A DNA stretch of 64,000 nt from Actinomarina sp002308095 (GCA_045563135.1 JBJKUL010000001.1:744001-808000); one strand, 5' to 3'; shown: positions 7,309 through 17,528, counted from the stretch's first letter. Made by a program: numbers and translations. Notes: generated from the sequence alone by a model not told the origin.

Positions 7309-8734
7309 GTAAAAGTTCTTTAGCCACTGATGGATTGACTTTACCATTTGAAAGCTTTATTACCTGACCAACTAAAAAACCTATTAATTTTTGCTCTCCG
7401 TTTGAAATTCGTTCAATTACCTCTTCATTTTCATCAAGAACTTCCTTGACCATTTTACTAATCTCTTCGGTATCATTTTCTTGAATAAGTTTACTTGCTA
7501 CTGCATACTCTTCAGGATTGATTTTCTCATCAATTAATTTTGATAAAATTTCTTTTCCAGAGGTAAAAGATATCTTATCACTCTTAACTAAAGAAATTAT
7601 CTCGCTTAGATTTTCAGGATTCAACCAAGTTGGAGGTGTAGCTTTCTCTAGTTTTCTTAATTGCCCTTGTAATTCTCCTGTTATCCAATTGAAAGAAACT
7701 TTAGAATCTTTAGTTATGTTTGAAACAGAATTGTAAAGTTCTCCTATCCATGTTGCACTTTTTCCCAGACTATTTGCATCTTCAATGCTTAAGCCACTTT
7801 CAATAAATGTATTTCTTTTATCTGATGGGAGCAGTGGCATGTCTTTTTTAATATCTGTGACAAAATCTTCATCTAGAATCATGTTAGGAATATCAGGATC
7901 TGAAAAATAACGATAATCTGCACTTCCCTCTTTAGATCTCATAGAACTAGTAACTTCTTTTTTTTCATCCCAATGTCTTGTTTCTTGAATAATAATTTCC
8001 TCATTTTTAAGCATTTTTGTCTGTCTAGAAATTTCATACTCTATTGCTTTCTCAAGAGACTTCAAAGAGTTCATATTTTTAATCTCTACTTTGGTACCTA
8101 ACTCATCAGCATTTTCGTAAGCAACTGAAATATTTGCATCAAATCTTAAATTTCCTTTTTCTAACTTTCCTTCTGATATATTTAAATCTATTACAAGTTG
8201 TCTAAGTTCCTCTATGTAGGCAACTGCTTCTTTTGAAGATTTTATTAAAGGTTTTGTTACAACTTCAACTAGAGGTATCCCAGCTCTATTAAAATCTAGG
8301 TGAGTACTAGTTGCTGAATCAATTCTACCTGATCCAATATGTGTACTTTTTCCGGTGTCTTCTTCCATGTGTACGCGTTCAATTTCTACTGTTCCAAATT
8401 CCCCATCAACAACTATTTCAAGAGAACCATCAGTACCAACAGGCAGGTCAAATTGTGATATTTGATAATTTTTTGGGAGATCTGGATAAAAATAGTTTTT
8501 TCTATGAAACATGCCATCATTAGTTATCGCGCAGTTGGTACTTAATGCTAAAAGTGTAATGTATTCAATTGCTTTTTTATTAGGTACCGGTAAAGAACCC
8601 GGGAGACCAATACAAGTAGGACAAAGATTTTCGTTTGGTTTTTCAGTTTCTGCAACATTGCACCTACAAAACATCTTTGAATTAGTTTTTAATTCAACGT
8701 GTGTCTCCATGCCAATTGTTGGTACTATATTCAT
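7289..8734 (-). CDS. gatB: Asp-tRNA(Asn)/Glu-tRNA(Gln) amidotransferase subunit B
   Basis: GatB binds the mischarged tRNA and catalyses kinase and amidation steps within GatCAB. It starts with VPTIGMETHVELKTNSKMFC; Cys pairs near the start (CRCNVAE, CPTCIGLPG) match the zinc site. Further motifs are FHRKNYFYPDLPKNYQISQ, EEDTGKSTH and DFNRAGIPLVEVVT. The C-terminal YqeY-like helical domain ends NPSVAKELLLKEIEQ. At 481 residues it is full length. The start overlaps the gatA stop by four bases. Confidence 0.97.
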   Translation of the reverse strand: MNIVPTIGMETHVELKTNSKMFCRCNVAETEKPNENLCPTCIGLPGSLPVPNKKAIEYITLLALSTNCAITNDGMFHRKNYFYPDLPKNYQISQFDLPVGTDGSLEIVVDGEFGTVEIERVHMEEDTGKSTHIGSGRIDSATSTHLDFNRAGIPLVEVVTKPLIKSSKEAVAYIEELRQLVIDLNISEGKLEKGNLRFDANISVAYENADELGTKVEIKNMNSLKSLEKAIEYEISRQTKMLKNEEIIIQETRHWDEKKEVTSSMRSKEGSADYRYFSDPDIPNMILDEDFVTDIKKDMPLLPSDKRNTFIESGLSIEDANSLGKSATWIGELYNSVSNITKDSKVSFNWITGELQGQLRKLEKATPPTWLNPENLSEIISLVKSDKISFTSGKEILSKLIDEKINPEEYAVASKLIQENDTEEISKMVKEVLDENEEVIERISNGEQKLIGFLVGQVIKLSNGKVNPSVAKELLLKEIEQ

Positions 8735-10185
8735 TCTCCATCACCCTGTATTTGAGGTAAAGCATCAAAAGATACCTCTGATTCTAAGTTTTGAGCAAAA
8801 TCTAATAAGGTATTATCAGTATTAGAGGGACTCATTATCTGAACTGATAGTGGAAGCCCGCTGGATGATAATCCTGTTGGAATACTGATAGCTGGCATTC
8901 CAACAAGGTTTGCAGGTATCGTACATAAATCAGACATATACATCTCAAGTTGATTGTCAGATTTTTCTCCAAACTTGAATGGATCTGAAGGTGTAGTCGG
9001 TGAAATTAAATAATCAACTTGCTCGAAGGTTTCTGTAAATTCTTTCTTCATCATAGATCTAGCTTTCAATGCTTGTCCATAAAATGCATCGTAATAACCA
9101 GCTGAAAGAGCATATGTTCCCAGTAAAATCCTTTTTTTAACTTCTGGGCCAAATCCTTCAGCTCTAGTTGCTTCCATCATCTCATAACTAGTATTACCAT
9201 TCACTCTATTTCCATACCTTACTCCGTCAAATCTAGATAAATTGGCAGAACATTCAGCTGGTGCAATAAGGTAGTAAATACTAATTGACATTTTTGTCAG
9301 AGGTAACGAAACCTCAATAATTTCGTGTCCCTGTGATTCAAGTAATTTTGAAACTTTATGAACTTCTGATTTTGCATCTTCAGAAATTCCATCTTCCATT
9401 AATTCTTTAATAATCCCAATTTTTGCTTTTTCTAATTTAGGCTGCTTGACATTTACATCTTTTAAAGAAGTAGCATCAAATGGGTCATGTCCTCTTATCG
9501 AATTATAAAGAATCTTTGCATCTGAAACGTTGTTTGTAATTGGACCAATTTGATCTAAAGATGAAGCAAATGCGACTAATCCATACCTGGAAACTGTTCC
9601 ATAGGTTGGCTTAAAACCAACTACCCCACAAAATGATGCAGGTTGTCTAATTGAACCACCTGTATCACTACCTAGAGAAGCTATAGCTGAACCAGCAGAT
9701 ACAACTGCTGCAGAGCCACCAGATGAACCACCTGGAACTCTGGAAGGATCCCAAGGATTTTTTGTCGGACCGAAAGCTGAGTTTTCAGTTGATGAACCCA
9801 TTGCAAACTCATCTAAATTAGTTTTTCCAGTAAAAATTACACCTTCTTCTTTAAGTTTGGAAATAACAGTTGCATCATATGGTGAAATATAATTTGAAAG
9901 CATTTGAGATGAACATGTTGTAGCGTAACCTGATATATTAATGTTGTCTTTAATGGCAACTGGAATACCATCAAGAACTCCTAACTCATCTCCTTTAAGA
10001 AACCGTTCATCTGCATCAGTTGCTTTTTTTATATTTTCTTCTTGAAATAAGCTCAAGTGCCCGTGAATTATTGATTCGGTACTCGCTGTACGCTCAAAAA
10101 CTTCTGTATATAGTTCAGATGGTTTTAATTTTTTATCTTTAAATAGTTTATTTATATCTGAAATTGGTAATTTGTAATGATCCAT
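8731..10185 (-). CDS. gatA: Asp-tRNA(Asn)/Glu-tRNA(Gln) amidotransferase subunit A
   Basis: The glutaminase subunit of GatCAB, which releases ammonia for tRNA amidation. It has the amidase-signature fold with the Ser-cisSer-Lys triad: Lys79 in PVAIKDN, Ser154 in GGSSGGSA and Ser178 in DTGGSIRQPA. These positions match the numbering known for Staphylococcus GatA. The length of 484 residues is typical. It lies two bases after gatC and overlaps gatB. Confidence 0.98.
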   Translation of the reverse strand: MDHYKLPISDINKLFKDKKLKPSELYTEVFERTASTESIIHGHLSLFQEENIKKATDADERFLKGDELGVLDGIPVAIKDNINISGYATTCSSQMLSNYISPYDATVISKLKEEGVIFTGKTNLDEFAMGSSTENSAFGPTKNPWDPSRVPGGSSGGSAAVVSAGSAIASLGSDTGGSIRQPASFCGVVGFKPTYGTVSRYGLVAFASSLDQIGPITNNVSDAKILYNSIRGHDPFDATSLKDVNVKQPKLEKAKIGIIKELMEDGISEDAKSEVHKVSKLLESQGHEIIEVSLPLTKMSISIYYLIAPAECSANLSRFDGVRYGNRVNGNTSYEMMEATRAEGFGPEVKKRILLGTYALSAGYYDAFYGQALKARSMMKKEFTETFEQVDYLISPTTPSDPFKFGEKSDNQLEMYMSDLCTIPANLVGMPAISIPTGLSSSGLPLSVQIMSPSNTDNTLLDFAQNLESEVSFDALPQIQGDGE

Positions 10186-10187
10186 AA

Positions 10188-10472
10188 TTAGTCCAGAGCT
10201 GGAGGAACTACAAACTGGCCATCTATAGCTTCAGGTGCATTACTAAGAGCTTCATCATGGGTAAAAAACTTAAATGCTTCATCTTCAGCTAAATTCAAAG
10301 ACATACCTAAAGGATGAATTGTAATTTTTTCGTCAGGTAATTCCATTTCACTTAAAGCAGCAAAATGATCTATTATCATTGATAAATCTTTTTCTAATTT
10401 TTGTTCCTCTTCAGAAGTTAACTTTAATGCTGCTAATTTAGCTACATTTTTTATATTAATTTTTTCGGTCAT
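10188..10472 (-). CDS. gatC: Asp-tRNA(Asn)/Glu-tRNA(Gln) amidotransferase subunit C
   Basis: Small stabilising subunit of GatCAB. In 94 residues it shows the family pattern NVAKLAALKLTSEEEQKLEKDL, then the belt region and the C-terminal DGQFVVPPALD. It is four bases downstream of dapE and two upstream of gatA. Confidence 0.93.
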   Translation of the reverse strand: MTEKINIKNVAKLAALKLTSEEEQKLEKDLSMIIDHFAALSEMELPDEKITIHPLGMSLNLAEDEAFKFFTHDEALSNAPEAIDGQFVVPPALD

Positions 10473-10476
10473 AAAT

Positions 10477-11511
10477 TTAACTTTCTAAGTATTTAACGAT
10501 TGACTCATATGATTCTACTATTTGATTTGTATTAACAACTTCATCAGGAGAATGTGCAAGAAGCGGATCGCCAGGACCAAAATTTACTGCTGGTATACCT
10601 TCTTCTGAAAATCTTGCTATGTCGGTCCAAGCCTGTTTTGGTGTTACAACTGCGCCAGTAGATTCGATAAAGTCTTTTACAACCTGAGAGTCTAAATTAG
10701 GAAGCGCTCCATTTGATGTGTTTTTAATTTCTATATCACCAAATTTCGAAAATGTTTTATTAATAAATTCAGATGCTTCAACTTCATTTGAAGTAGGCAA
10801 AAATCGATAATTAATATTGATATTCAAGTGTGAAGGTATGACATTGTTTGCTGAACCACCTTGAATTGTTGTAACACTGATTATTCTTTTAAAAACAAGG
10901 CCATCAATAACGCTTTCTTCTATTCCATTAGCTTGGATATATTCAATTAAGTCAGTAAGTTTTAGTATGGGATTATCGCCCATCCATGGACGAGCAGAGT
11001 GAGCAGATTTTCCATTAATCTGAAGGTCTGCATTTAATGAACCTAAACAACCCAACTGGATTTCAGCGTTTGTTGGTTCAAGAATGATACCAAATTTAAG
11101 ATTGAAGTCTTTTTTTAATAATGGCATTAAATACTCGAGGCCATTATTAACCATGGGTCCTTCTTCAGCAGTATAAAATACACCGACAACTTCTTTGAAG
11201 TTATTATTCATTACTTTTAACATCACAGCTATTCCACTTTTCATATCTACTGATCCTCTTCCGTAAACTTTAGAATCGTCATCAATATTTAACTGTGACT
11301 TATCTAATGGGACAGTATCTACATGACCAACTAAAGCAATATTTGAATCTGCTGATGGGTGGTATGCAATTATTCCACCTTCATTTCTGATTATTTCTCC
11401 AGTAAATTCTGAATTTGTTAATCTGTTTTCAATAAAATCTAATATTTCAGCTTCATCGCCAGTTACAGATTCGATTGCAATTAACTCTTTAGTTAATTTT
11501 TCTAAATTCAA
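10477..11511 (-). CDS. dapE: Succinyl-diaminopimelate desuccinylase
   Basis: M20-family zinc hydrolase that removes succinate from N-succinyl-LL-diaminopimelate in lysine and peptidoglycan precursor synthesis. Visible metal and active-site motifs are ALVGHVDTVPL (His and Asp), YGRGSVDMKSG, FYTAEEGPM (catalytic Glu-Glu), GIILEPTNAEI and the late LLAHSPDEVV. The dimerisation lid domain begins near GKSAHSARPW. The start overlaps dapD by four bases, which supports the DapE call over other M20 peptidases. Confidence 0.93.
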   Translation of the reverse strand: MNLEKLTKELIAIESVTGDEAEILDFIENRLTNSEFTGEIIRNEGGIIAYHPSADSNIALVGHVDTVPLDKSQLNIDDDSKVYGRGSVDMKSGIAVMLKVMNNNFKEVVGVFYTAEEGPMVNNGLEYLMPLLKKDFNLKFGIILEPTNAEIQLGCLGSLNADLQINGKSAHSARPWMGDNPILKLTDLIEYIQANGIEESVIDGLVFKRIISVTTIQGGSANNVIPSHLNININYRFLPTSNEVEASEFINKTFSKFGDIEIKNTSNGALPNLDSQVVKDFIESTGAVVTPKQAWTDIARFSEEGIPAVNFGPGDPLLAHSPDEVVNTNQIVESYESIVKYLES

Positions 11512-12314
11512 ACTTGTACTCCAAATGTTCTTAAAGCATCATTTAGGGAAGTTTTTTCATTGGTTGATTCTTTTCTTTTGCCAATTATCAATGCGCACAT
11601 TGTATTAAATTCACCACTAGGAAATGTTTTTGGCCTTGTTCCTGGAATTACAACTGAATTTTCCGGAACTATACCTTTATATTCTTTTGGCTCAGGACCC
11701 GTAACATCAATAATCGGTGTACTTGCGGTAATAGTTACATTTGCACCAATAACTGCACCTTTTTGAATTTTTACTCCTTCAACAATTATCGACCTTGATC
11801 CTATGAATGCACCATCCTCAATAATGACAGGCATAGCACTTGGTGGTTCTAGAACTCCCCCAATGCCAACTCCTCCAGAAAGGTGTACATTTTTTCCAAT
11901 TTGAGCACATGATCCTACCGTTGCCCATGTGTCTACCATTGTTCCAGACCCAACATATGCACCTATGTTTACAAATCCTGGCATAACAACAACACCAGGT
12001 TCACAAAAACCTCCATACCTAACCACACCAGGTGGAACAACTCTGATTTTTAATTCTTCATAATTTTTCTTAGGTTCAATTTTGTCGTAGTATTCCATTT
12101 CACCCGAACTAATAATTTCAAGATTTTTAATTGAAAAATAATATAATATAGCTGTTTTTACCCACTCATTAACTACCCAGTCATCGCCTAAGGGTTCAGC
12201 TACTCTGATTTTTCCTGTATCAAGTAGGTTTATAACATTTTCGATAACTGAAATATCCTCTGCACTGACATTTTCAATATCAATTTGTTCTATTAAAGTT
12301 TTAAAATTATCCAT
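11508..12314 (-). CDS. dapD: 2,3,4,5-tetrahydropyridine-2,6-dicarboxylate N-succinyltransferase
   Basis: Left-handed beta-helix acyltransferase of the succinylase branch of lysine synthesis. The hexapeptide-repeat region spans about residues 95-215 (VVMPGFVNIGAYVGSGTMVD, IGGVLEPPSAMPVIIED, AFIGSRSIIVEG). An N-terminal helical domain and a C-terminal tail are present. At 268 residues it resembles the proteobacterial-type DapD more than the longer mycobacterial one. It heads the operon dapD-dapE-gatC-gatA-gatB. Confidence 0.95.
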   Translation of the reverse strand: MDNFKTLIEQIDIENVSAEDISVIENVINLLDTGKIRVAEPLGDDWVVNEWVKTAILYYFSIKNLEIISSGEMEYYDKIEPKKNYEELKIRVVPPGVVRYGGFCEPGVVVMPGFVNIGAYVGSGTMVDTWATVGSCAQIGKNVHLSGGVGIGGVLEPPSAMPVIIEDGAFIGSRSIIVEGVKIQKGAVIGANVTITASTPIIDVTGPEPKEYKGIVPENSVVIPGTRPKTFPSGEFNTMCALIIGKRKESTNEKTSLNDALRTFGVQV

Positions 12315-12359
12315 AATTTGCTTTGGTCTCTTTTTTATTATTAGATAATATTTTAGTGT

Positions 12360-12767
12360 ATGAAAAAGAACACTTATAGACTTATTTTTCTTTCTTTGTC
12401 CTTATTATTATTCTTAACAATTTATGTAGGAGTAAATTTTTATCAGGATAACGAAGAATCAGTGCTGCTTCCAGCCGTGATAGAAGGAATATCTCCATTA
12501 CCTAATTATCAAGTACCTCAGCAGACATCCTTAGAGATAAATTTACCTGTCGACTACGAAATAGTTCTTATAGTAAACAATTACATTATTCCTTCAAGTG
12601 AAATACTTAATGTTGAAGCAACTGGTGTTTATGTTTGGAAACCAGGACCTAATAAAACATTCGAAAGCTGGAGTCCTGGGGAGCAAAATATTCGAATTAC
12701 ATGGAGTAAGGTTGTTGGCTTACCCGATGTAGGAGAATTTTCATGGAAGTTTTACATTAACAATTAA
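12360..12767 (+). CDS. Membrane-anchored extracytoplasmic protein of unknown function
   Basis: A 135-residue protein with a short basic N-terminus and one hydrophobic segment (residues 8-27, LIFLSLSLLLFLTIYVGVNF) that acts as a signal anchor. An exported domain of about 105 residues follows, rich in beta-strand-like sequence (EIVLIVNNYIIPSSEI, GVYVWKPGPNKTFESWSPGE). The exported part could be an Ig-like fold, but I do not recognise a family. It is divergent from dapD with 45 bases between them. Its stop codon interlocks with that of the convergent ligA. Confidence 0.75.
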   Translation: MKKNTYRLIFLSLSLLLFLTIYVGVNFYQDNEESVLLPAVIEGISPLPNYQVPQQTSLEINLPVDYEIVLIVNNYIIPSSEILNVEATGVYVWKPGPNKTFESWSPGEQNIRITWSKVVGLPDVGEFSWKFYINN

Positions 12768-14830
12768 CTAATTAGACCTAGTAAGTCTTCTTCTGTAATA
12801 ACCTTCACACCTAAATCTTGGGCCTTATTTAACTTTGAACCGGGGTTAGTTCCTGAAATTAAAAAATTGGTATTTTTAGAAATAGACGTTGTAACACTTC
12901 CTCCATTATTTTCAATTAAGCTGATAAATTCTTGTCTATTGAATTTTTCAAGAGTGCCAGTAATTACGAAAGTCTGTCCTGTAAGTTTGGATAACGTAGC
13001 TTTTTTTTCTTCAGTAAATGAAAAACCAGCATCTTTAAGTGCTGAGAGTGTTTTTATATTTTTCTCTTGTACTTTCCAGTCGTTAAGCGAGTTTATTACA
13101 CTTCCTGAAATCCCGTGGATATTTTCTAGTTCCTCTGATGTTGCTTCTAGAATTTTATCAATAGAGCCAAAATTTTGAATTAATAAGTTTGCAGTTCTAT
13201 TGCCTACAAAACGAATTCCTAATGCTGTAAGTAGTCTTGATGGTTGGGATTTTGTTGATTTTTTTATGGAGTTAATTAAGTTCGATGCCTTTTTATCTTC
13301 CCATTGTGGAAGTTCAATCAAATCATCGTATTGAAGATTAAAAATATCTTCTATGTCAGTAATTAAACCTACACTTAAAAGAGTTTCTATAGTCTCTTTG
13401 CCCATACCATCGATTTCTAAACCAGAACGAGATGAAAAAAATATTAAAGATTCTTTTTTAGCAATTCTACATGCAGATCCTCCGCTACATCTTGGAACTT
13501 TTTCTTCTTTCTGAAAATCAATTTTATAATCACCACATGGACAAGTAGATGGCATTTTCCATTTTTTCTGTGATCCGTCTCGTCTCTTCTCAAGTGAACT
13601 GACAACCTCAGGTATGACATCACCTGCTCTCCTGACAACAACGTAGTCATTAATACGTAAATCTTTTCTATTTATTTCATCTGGATTATGCAGTGATGCA
13701 AATGATACTAAAGCCCCTCCTACATTAACCGGCTTCAAGACAGCTACTGGAGTAACCGCACCAGTTCGGCCTGTTTGGAGTTTTATGTCTAAAAGAACTG
13801 TTGTTTGTTCCTCTGCTTGAAATTTATACGCAACAGCCCATCGGGGCGCTTTTGCTGTAAATCCTAATTCATCTTGTATCTTTGTTGAGTTAATCTTCAT
13901 AACTACACCATCAATTTGATATAAGTAGTTATTGCGGTTCTCCTCAATTTTATTTAATGTATCATTTATTTCATCTAGGGAGTCTGTTAAAAAGACTTGA
14001 TTTGTTTCAAATCCATAGTCTTTAAGTGTTTGAATTTGCTGTTGGTGAGTGGAAAATGCTTCACGATTATCATGGTCAATTAGTTGATAAGCTAATAGTC
14101 TTATATCTCTTTTTGCTGTAATTGATGAATCTTTCTGCCTTAATGAACCTGCAGCGGCATTTCTAGAATTTATGAAACTGGAAACCCCCTCACTTCTAAT
14201 TTCAGCCATTAATGATTTTTCTTCCTTTGTGGGGTTTTCAAGAGTTTTTAATTTTCCTAATGTTATCTCATCTCTCTTTCTTTTCTTATTCAAGCTATCA
14301 AAGCTTTCGGTAGGCATATACACTTCACCGCGAATCTCTAAAGTGCCTTTTGTAACTTTTTTTAACCGAAGAGGTAAATTCATTATTGTCTTCACGTTAT
14401 GTGTAACATCTTCACCTATCACACCATCTCCACGGGTTAGTCCTTGTTGCAAGATTCCATCTTTATATACAAGCGAAATTGCTAACCCATCTATTTTTGG
14501 CTCTAAGGAAATGGGGAACAGCTTTTCATCAGTAATCTTATTTAATCTTTCAAACCATTTAACAATATCTTGAGTGTTTTCAGCATTGTCTAAGCTGTAC
14601 ATCCTCTGAATATGTTCTATCTGATCAAATGCACCATCGGGTGTCCCTGTGACTCTTTGTGTTGGTGAATATACTTTTACTTCTGAAGGATTATCTATTT
14701 CATATTTTTTTAATTCATTAAATAGTTTGTCGTACTCTCCATCAGACATAATGGGATTATTTAGAACATAATATGCGTGCTCAGCTTCGGAAAGCTGCGT
14801 AATTACTTTATCTATATCTTTTGGATTCAT
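12764..14830 (-). CDS. ligA: NAD+-dependent DNA ligase
   Basis: Seals nicks in DNA during replication and repair. The 688 residues hold all domains in order. The NAD-binding Ia domain is followed by the adenylation domain with KIDG (Lys112), then the OB fold. Next come a four-Cys zinc site (CPCGDY...CSGGSAC), helix-hairpin-helix repeats (residues about 480-600) and a C-terminal BRCT domain from about residue 608 (GQTFVITGTLEKFNRQEF). The start overlaps mnmA by four bases. Confidence 0.98.
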   Translation of the reverse strand: MNPKDIDKVITQLSEAEHAYYVLNNPIMSDGEYDKLFNELKKYEIDNPSEVKVYSPTQRVTGTPDGAFDQIEHIQRMYSLDNAENTQDIVKWFERLNKITDEKLFPISLEPKIDGLAISLVYKDGILQQGLTRGDGVIGEDVTHNVKTIMNLPLRLKKVTKGTLEIRGEVYMPTESFDSLNKKRKRDEITLGKLKTLENPTKEEKSLMAEIRSEGVSSFINSRNAAAGSLRQKDSSITAKRDIRLLAYQLIDHDNREAFSTHQQQIQTLKDYGFETNQVFLTDSLDEINDTLNKIEENRNNYLYQIDGVVMKINSTKIQDELGFTAKAPRWAVAYKFQAEEQTTVLLDIKLQTGRTGAVTPVAVLKPVNVGGALVSFASLHNPDEINRKDLRINDYVVVRRAGDVIPEVVSSLEKRRDGSQKKWKMPSTCPCGDYKIDFQKEEKVPRCSGGSACRIAKKESLIFFSSRSGLEIDGMGKETIETLLSVGLITDIEDIFNLQYDDLIELPQWEDKKASNLINSIKKSTKSQPSRLLTALGIRFVGNRTANLLIQNFGSIDKILEATSEELENIHGISGSVINSLNDWKVQEKNIKTLSALKDAGFSFTEEKKATLSKLTGQTFVITGTLEKFNRQEFISLIENNGGSVTTSISKNTNFLISGTNPGSKLNKAQDLGVKVITEEDLLGLIS

Positions 14831-15900
14831 ACAGACAGTTTTTCATTAAGTTTCGTTGTTATTCTTCCACCACCAACAAGTTTTGTGCCGGAATATAAAA
14901 CACCAAATTGTCCTGGAGCTACTCCAAATGTTGGTTCATTTAATAATACTTTTATTTGACTACCGTCAACGACTTCTATACTGCACGGAAGATCGTCAGA
15001 ATTATAACGTGTTTGAATACTCAGATTTTCAGTTTGGATTTCATTAACAAAGGAAACTTCTTCAAGATAAAAACTAGAAGTAAGAAGCTCATTCTTATTG
15101 CCAACATAAACTTTTTTATTCTGTACATCAATTTTTGTAACATATTTTGGAGAACCCTGACCGCCAGGAATTCCTTTACGTTGGCCGACAGTAAATTCAT
15201 GAACACCTTCATGATTGCCCATTATTTCACCACTACTATTTATTATTTCACCTGAAGTAGATATATCAATTCTTTTATCGACGAAGTCCCGATAATTTTT
15301 TTTACCAACAAAACATATATCTTGACTATCTTTTTTGAAAGCTGTTTTGAGACCCAATTCTGCTGCTATTTGCCTTACTTCAGGTTTAGAAATTGTACCT
15401 AAAGGAAAAATAACATGCTCAAGAGTTTCTGAACTCAACATATGTAAAACATAAGATTGATCTTTTTCTAGATAATCTGCTTTGTGTAATTCATAATTAC
15501 TATTGTTAACAAGAATCTTTGCATAATGCCCTGTGGCAACCTTATCGCAATTAAGTTTTTTAGCTTGTTTTAAAAAGTGATCAAATTTTACAGACCTATT
15601 GCACTCAACACATGGGTTTGGTGTCAGGCCTTGTGCGTACATGTCTATGAAATTATCAACAACTTTATCTGAAAATGACTCAGTGTAATCTAATACATAA
15701 TATGGAATATCTAATTTTGCTGCAACTTTTCGTGCATCTTCACTATCAGAAGCAGTGCAGCAACCAGTTTCTGGCATTTCACCATTCGGACCTTCCCATA
15801 ATTTCATAGTGACACCAATAACTTCATGCCCTTGTGATTTAAGCAAGCCAGCAACAACTGATGAATCTACTCCTCCACTCATTGCTACAAGAACTCTCAT
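14827..15900 (-). CDS. mnmA: tRNA-specific 2-thiouridylase
   Basis: Adds sulfur to wobble U34 of tRNA-Lys, -Glu and -Gln. It has the PP-loop SGGVDSS at residues 8-14, the catalytic Cys region NPCVECN (96-101) and the partner Cys in DSQDICFVG. The C-terminal part starts with TVGQRKGIPGG. It lies in the iscS-mnmA-ligA overlap chain: the desulfurase upstream can supply the sulfur, and the tRNA-Glu and tRNA-Gln substrates are encoded at 3 kb. Confidence 0.97.
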   Translation of the reverse strand: MRVLVAMSGGVDSSVVAGLLKSQGHEVIGVTMKLWEGPNGEMPETGCCTASDSEDARKVAAKLDIPYYVLDYTESFSDKVVDNFIDMYAQGLTPNPCVECNRSVKFDHFLKQAKKLNCDKVATGHYAKILVNNSNYELHKADYLEKDQSYVLHMLSSETLEHVIFPLGTISKPEVRQIAAELGLKTAFKKDSQDICFVGKKNYRDFVDKRIDISTSGEIINSSGEIMGNHEGVHEFTVGQRKGIPGGQGSPKYVTKIDVQNKKVYVGNKNELLTSSFYLEEVSFVNEIQTENLSIQTRYNSDDLPCSIEVVDGSQIKVLLNEPTFGVAPGQFGVLYSGTKLVGGGRITTKLNEKLSV

Positions 15901-17045
15901 TGCATTCCTTTAACCGAAGTAAGTACGATATTCGCTGCTTTGGTACCGTCACCCTGTTGAGTACTCCACCCAAAACTAAATCTCAAATGACTATTAATTA
16001 AATCATCTGAGACATTCATTGCTTGTAAAACATGAGAAGGTTTTTGTGCACCACTTGCACATGCAGAACCCCTAGAGACACCCATACCTTGAAGGTCTAA
16101 AGCTACCATTAGAGTTTCTGAGTGGATACCTTTAAATTGAATATTTGATATGTGATCTAGTCTATCAACAACTTCACCGACAACACTAACATCCAGGTTA
16201 TTTTTGATAATTTGTTCGAAATCTTCTCTTTCTTTTAATATTTTTTTATTCTGAAGCTCCATGTGTGTTTGCTGTTCTTCAAGTGCAGCCGATAAGCTTG
16301 CAACACCAGATACATTTACCGTTCCTGCTCTACGTTCTAATTCTTGCTTACCTCCATGTAGAAAACTTGGAATTTTAACTTCCGAACTTAGGAACATAAT
16401 TCCAACACCCTTAGGACCGCCAATTTTATGACCAGATATTGCAGCACTTTGAATACCTAATTCATGAAAATCTATTTTTGTTGTTGCTACAGCTTGAACA
16501 ACATCAGAATGAAATATTAGATTTTGATCAATTTTTTTTAAGTTTTGTGATATTTCTTTAATGGGTTGAATAACTCCAGTTTCGTTGTTTGCCATCATAA
16601 TTGATACGATTTCTGTATTTGAATTTACCTGATTGATAATATCTTCAACTTTAATAACACCAGCATTATCACAACCAATAAAATGTACTTTATATCCAAG
16701 TGATTCAACCCACTCAGCAGAACCAAGTACTGCTTCATGTTCAATTGCTGATGTAACTAGCTCTGCATTTTTATTCTGATTATTTATAAATGGCATCTTG
16801 ATAATCCAGTTATCTGCTTCTGTACCTCCACTTGTAAAGGTAATTTCTTTAGGTGCAGCACCAAAATGATTTGCAATTTTATCACGAGATTCTTCAAGAA
16901 TATTTTTTGCTCTTCTAGATAATTCGTGTCCTCCCGCAGAATTTGCAAAAGCTTCTGATTCAGTTCTTTTGTATGCCTCAAAAGCTACTTCTCTCATAGG
17001 AGTGCTTGCTGCATGGTCTAAATACAGATAATCATTTTTTTTCAT
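15897..17045 (-). CDS. Cysteine desulfurase (IscS/NifS family)
   Basis: PLP enzyme that takes sulfur from cysteine for tRNA thiolation and Fe-S clusters. It begins YLDHAASTPMREVA. It shows TFTSGGTEADNW, the HSDVVQAVATT cofactor site, the Schiff-base Lys in ISGHKIGGPKG and the catalytic Cys loop SRGSACASGAQKPSHVL. Its 382 residues are in the normal range. Four-base overlap with mnmA suggests a dedicated sulfur donor for 2-thiouridine, as for other mnmA-linked desulfurases, but a general Fe-S role is equally possible. Confidence 0.94.
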   Translation of the reverse strand: MKKNDYLYLDHAASTPMREVAFEAYKRTESEAFANSAGGHELSRRAKNILEESRDKIANHFGAAPKEITFTSGGTEADNWIIKMPFINNQNKNAELVTSAIEHEAVLGSAEWVESLGYKVHFIGCDNAGVIKVEDIINQVNSNTEIVSIMMANNETGVIQPIKEISQNLKKIDQNLIFHSDVVQAVATTKIDFHELGIQSAAISGHKIGGPKGVGIMFLSSEVKIPSFLHGGKQELERRAGTVNVSGVASLSAALEEQQTHMELQNKKILKEREDFEQIIKNNLDVSVVGEVVDRLDHISNIQFKGIHSETLMVALDLQGMGVSRGSACASGAQKPSHVLQAMNVSDDLINSHLRFSFGWSTQQGDGTKAANIVLTSVKGMQ

Positions 17046-17087
17046 ATTTATTTATTCTACTTATGAAGTAATATTGTTTAACAGACA

Positions 17088-17528
17088 ATGAGTAAAACAA
17101 TAACAGTTTCAACAACAATAAATAAGCCATTAAATGAAGTATGGGATGAGGTTTCAGTACTTAAAAATCATACTAACTGGATGAAAGATGCTGTAAGTAT
17201 TGAGTTTTTAACTGAATCAACACAAGGTATTAATACCAAAATGAAGGTATTAACAAAAGTTGGTCCAATTAAGTTATTTGACTATATGACAGTAACTGAA
17301 TGGGTTGAAAAAAAATCGATAGGTGTAGACCATGTTGGTATTGTTACTGGAAAAGGTAAATTTACATTAACTGAAATCGATGCCAGTAAGACTGAGTTTC
17401 AATGGGAAGAGACTCTAAAATTTCCTATTTATCTTGCAGGTCCAATTGGTGAATTTTTTGGAGCACCAGTTTTAAGACTTATATGGAAAAACAATTTACA
17501 AGGGCTAAAGGAACTTTTTAATGATTAA
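17088..17528 (+). CDS. SRPBCC (START-like / polyketide-cyclase type) family protein
   Basis: A 146-residue single-domain protein with the helix-grip pattern. It has an initial beta strand plus STTINKPLNEVWDEVSVLKNHTNWM, a set of central strands (KMKVLTKVGPIKLFDYMTV) and a long C-terminal helix. Such proteins bind hydrophobic ligands or act as cyclases or dehydratases; the ligand cannot be inferred. It overlaps the following lipoprotein gene by eight bases and is divergent from the cysteine desulfurase. Confidence 0.75.
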   Translation: MSKTITVSTTINKPLNEVWDEVSVLKNHTNWMKDAVSIEFLTESTQGINTKMKVLTKVGPIKLFDYMTVTEWVEKKSIGVDHVGIVTGKGKFTLTEIDASKTEFQWEETLKFPIYLAGPIGEFFGAPVLRLIWKNNLQGLKELFND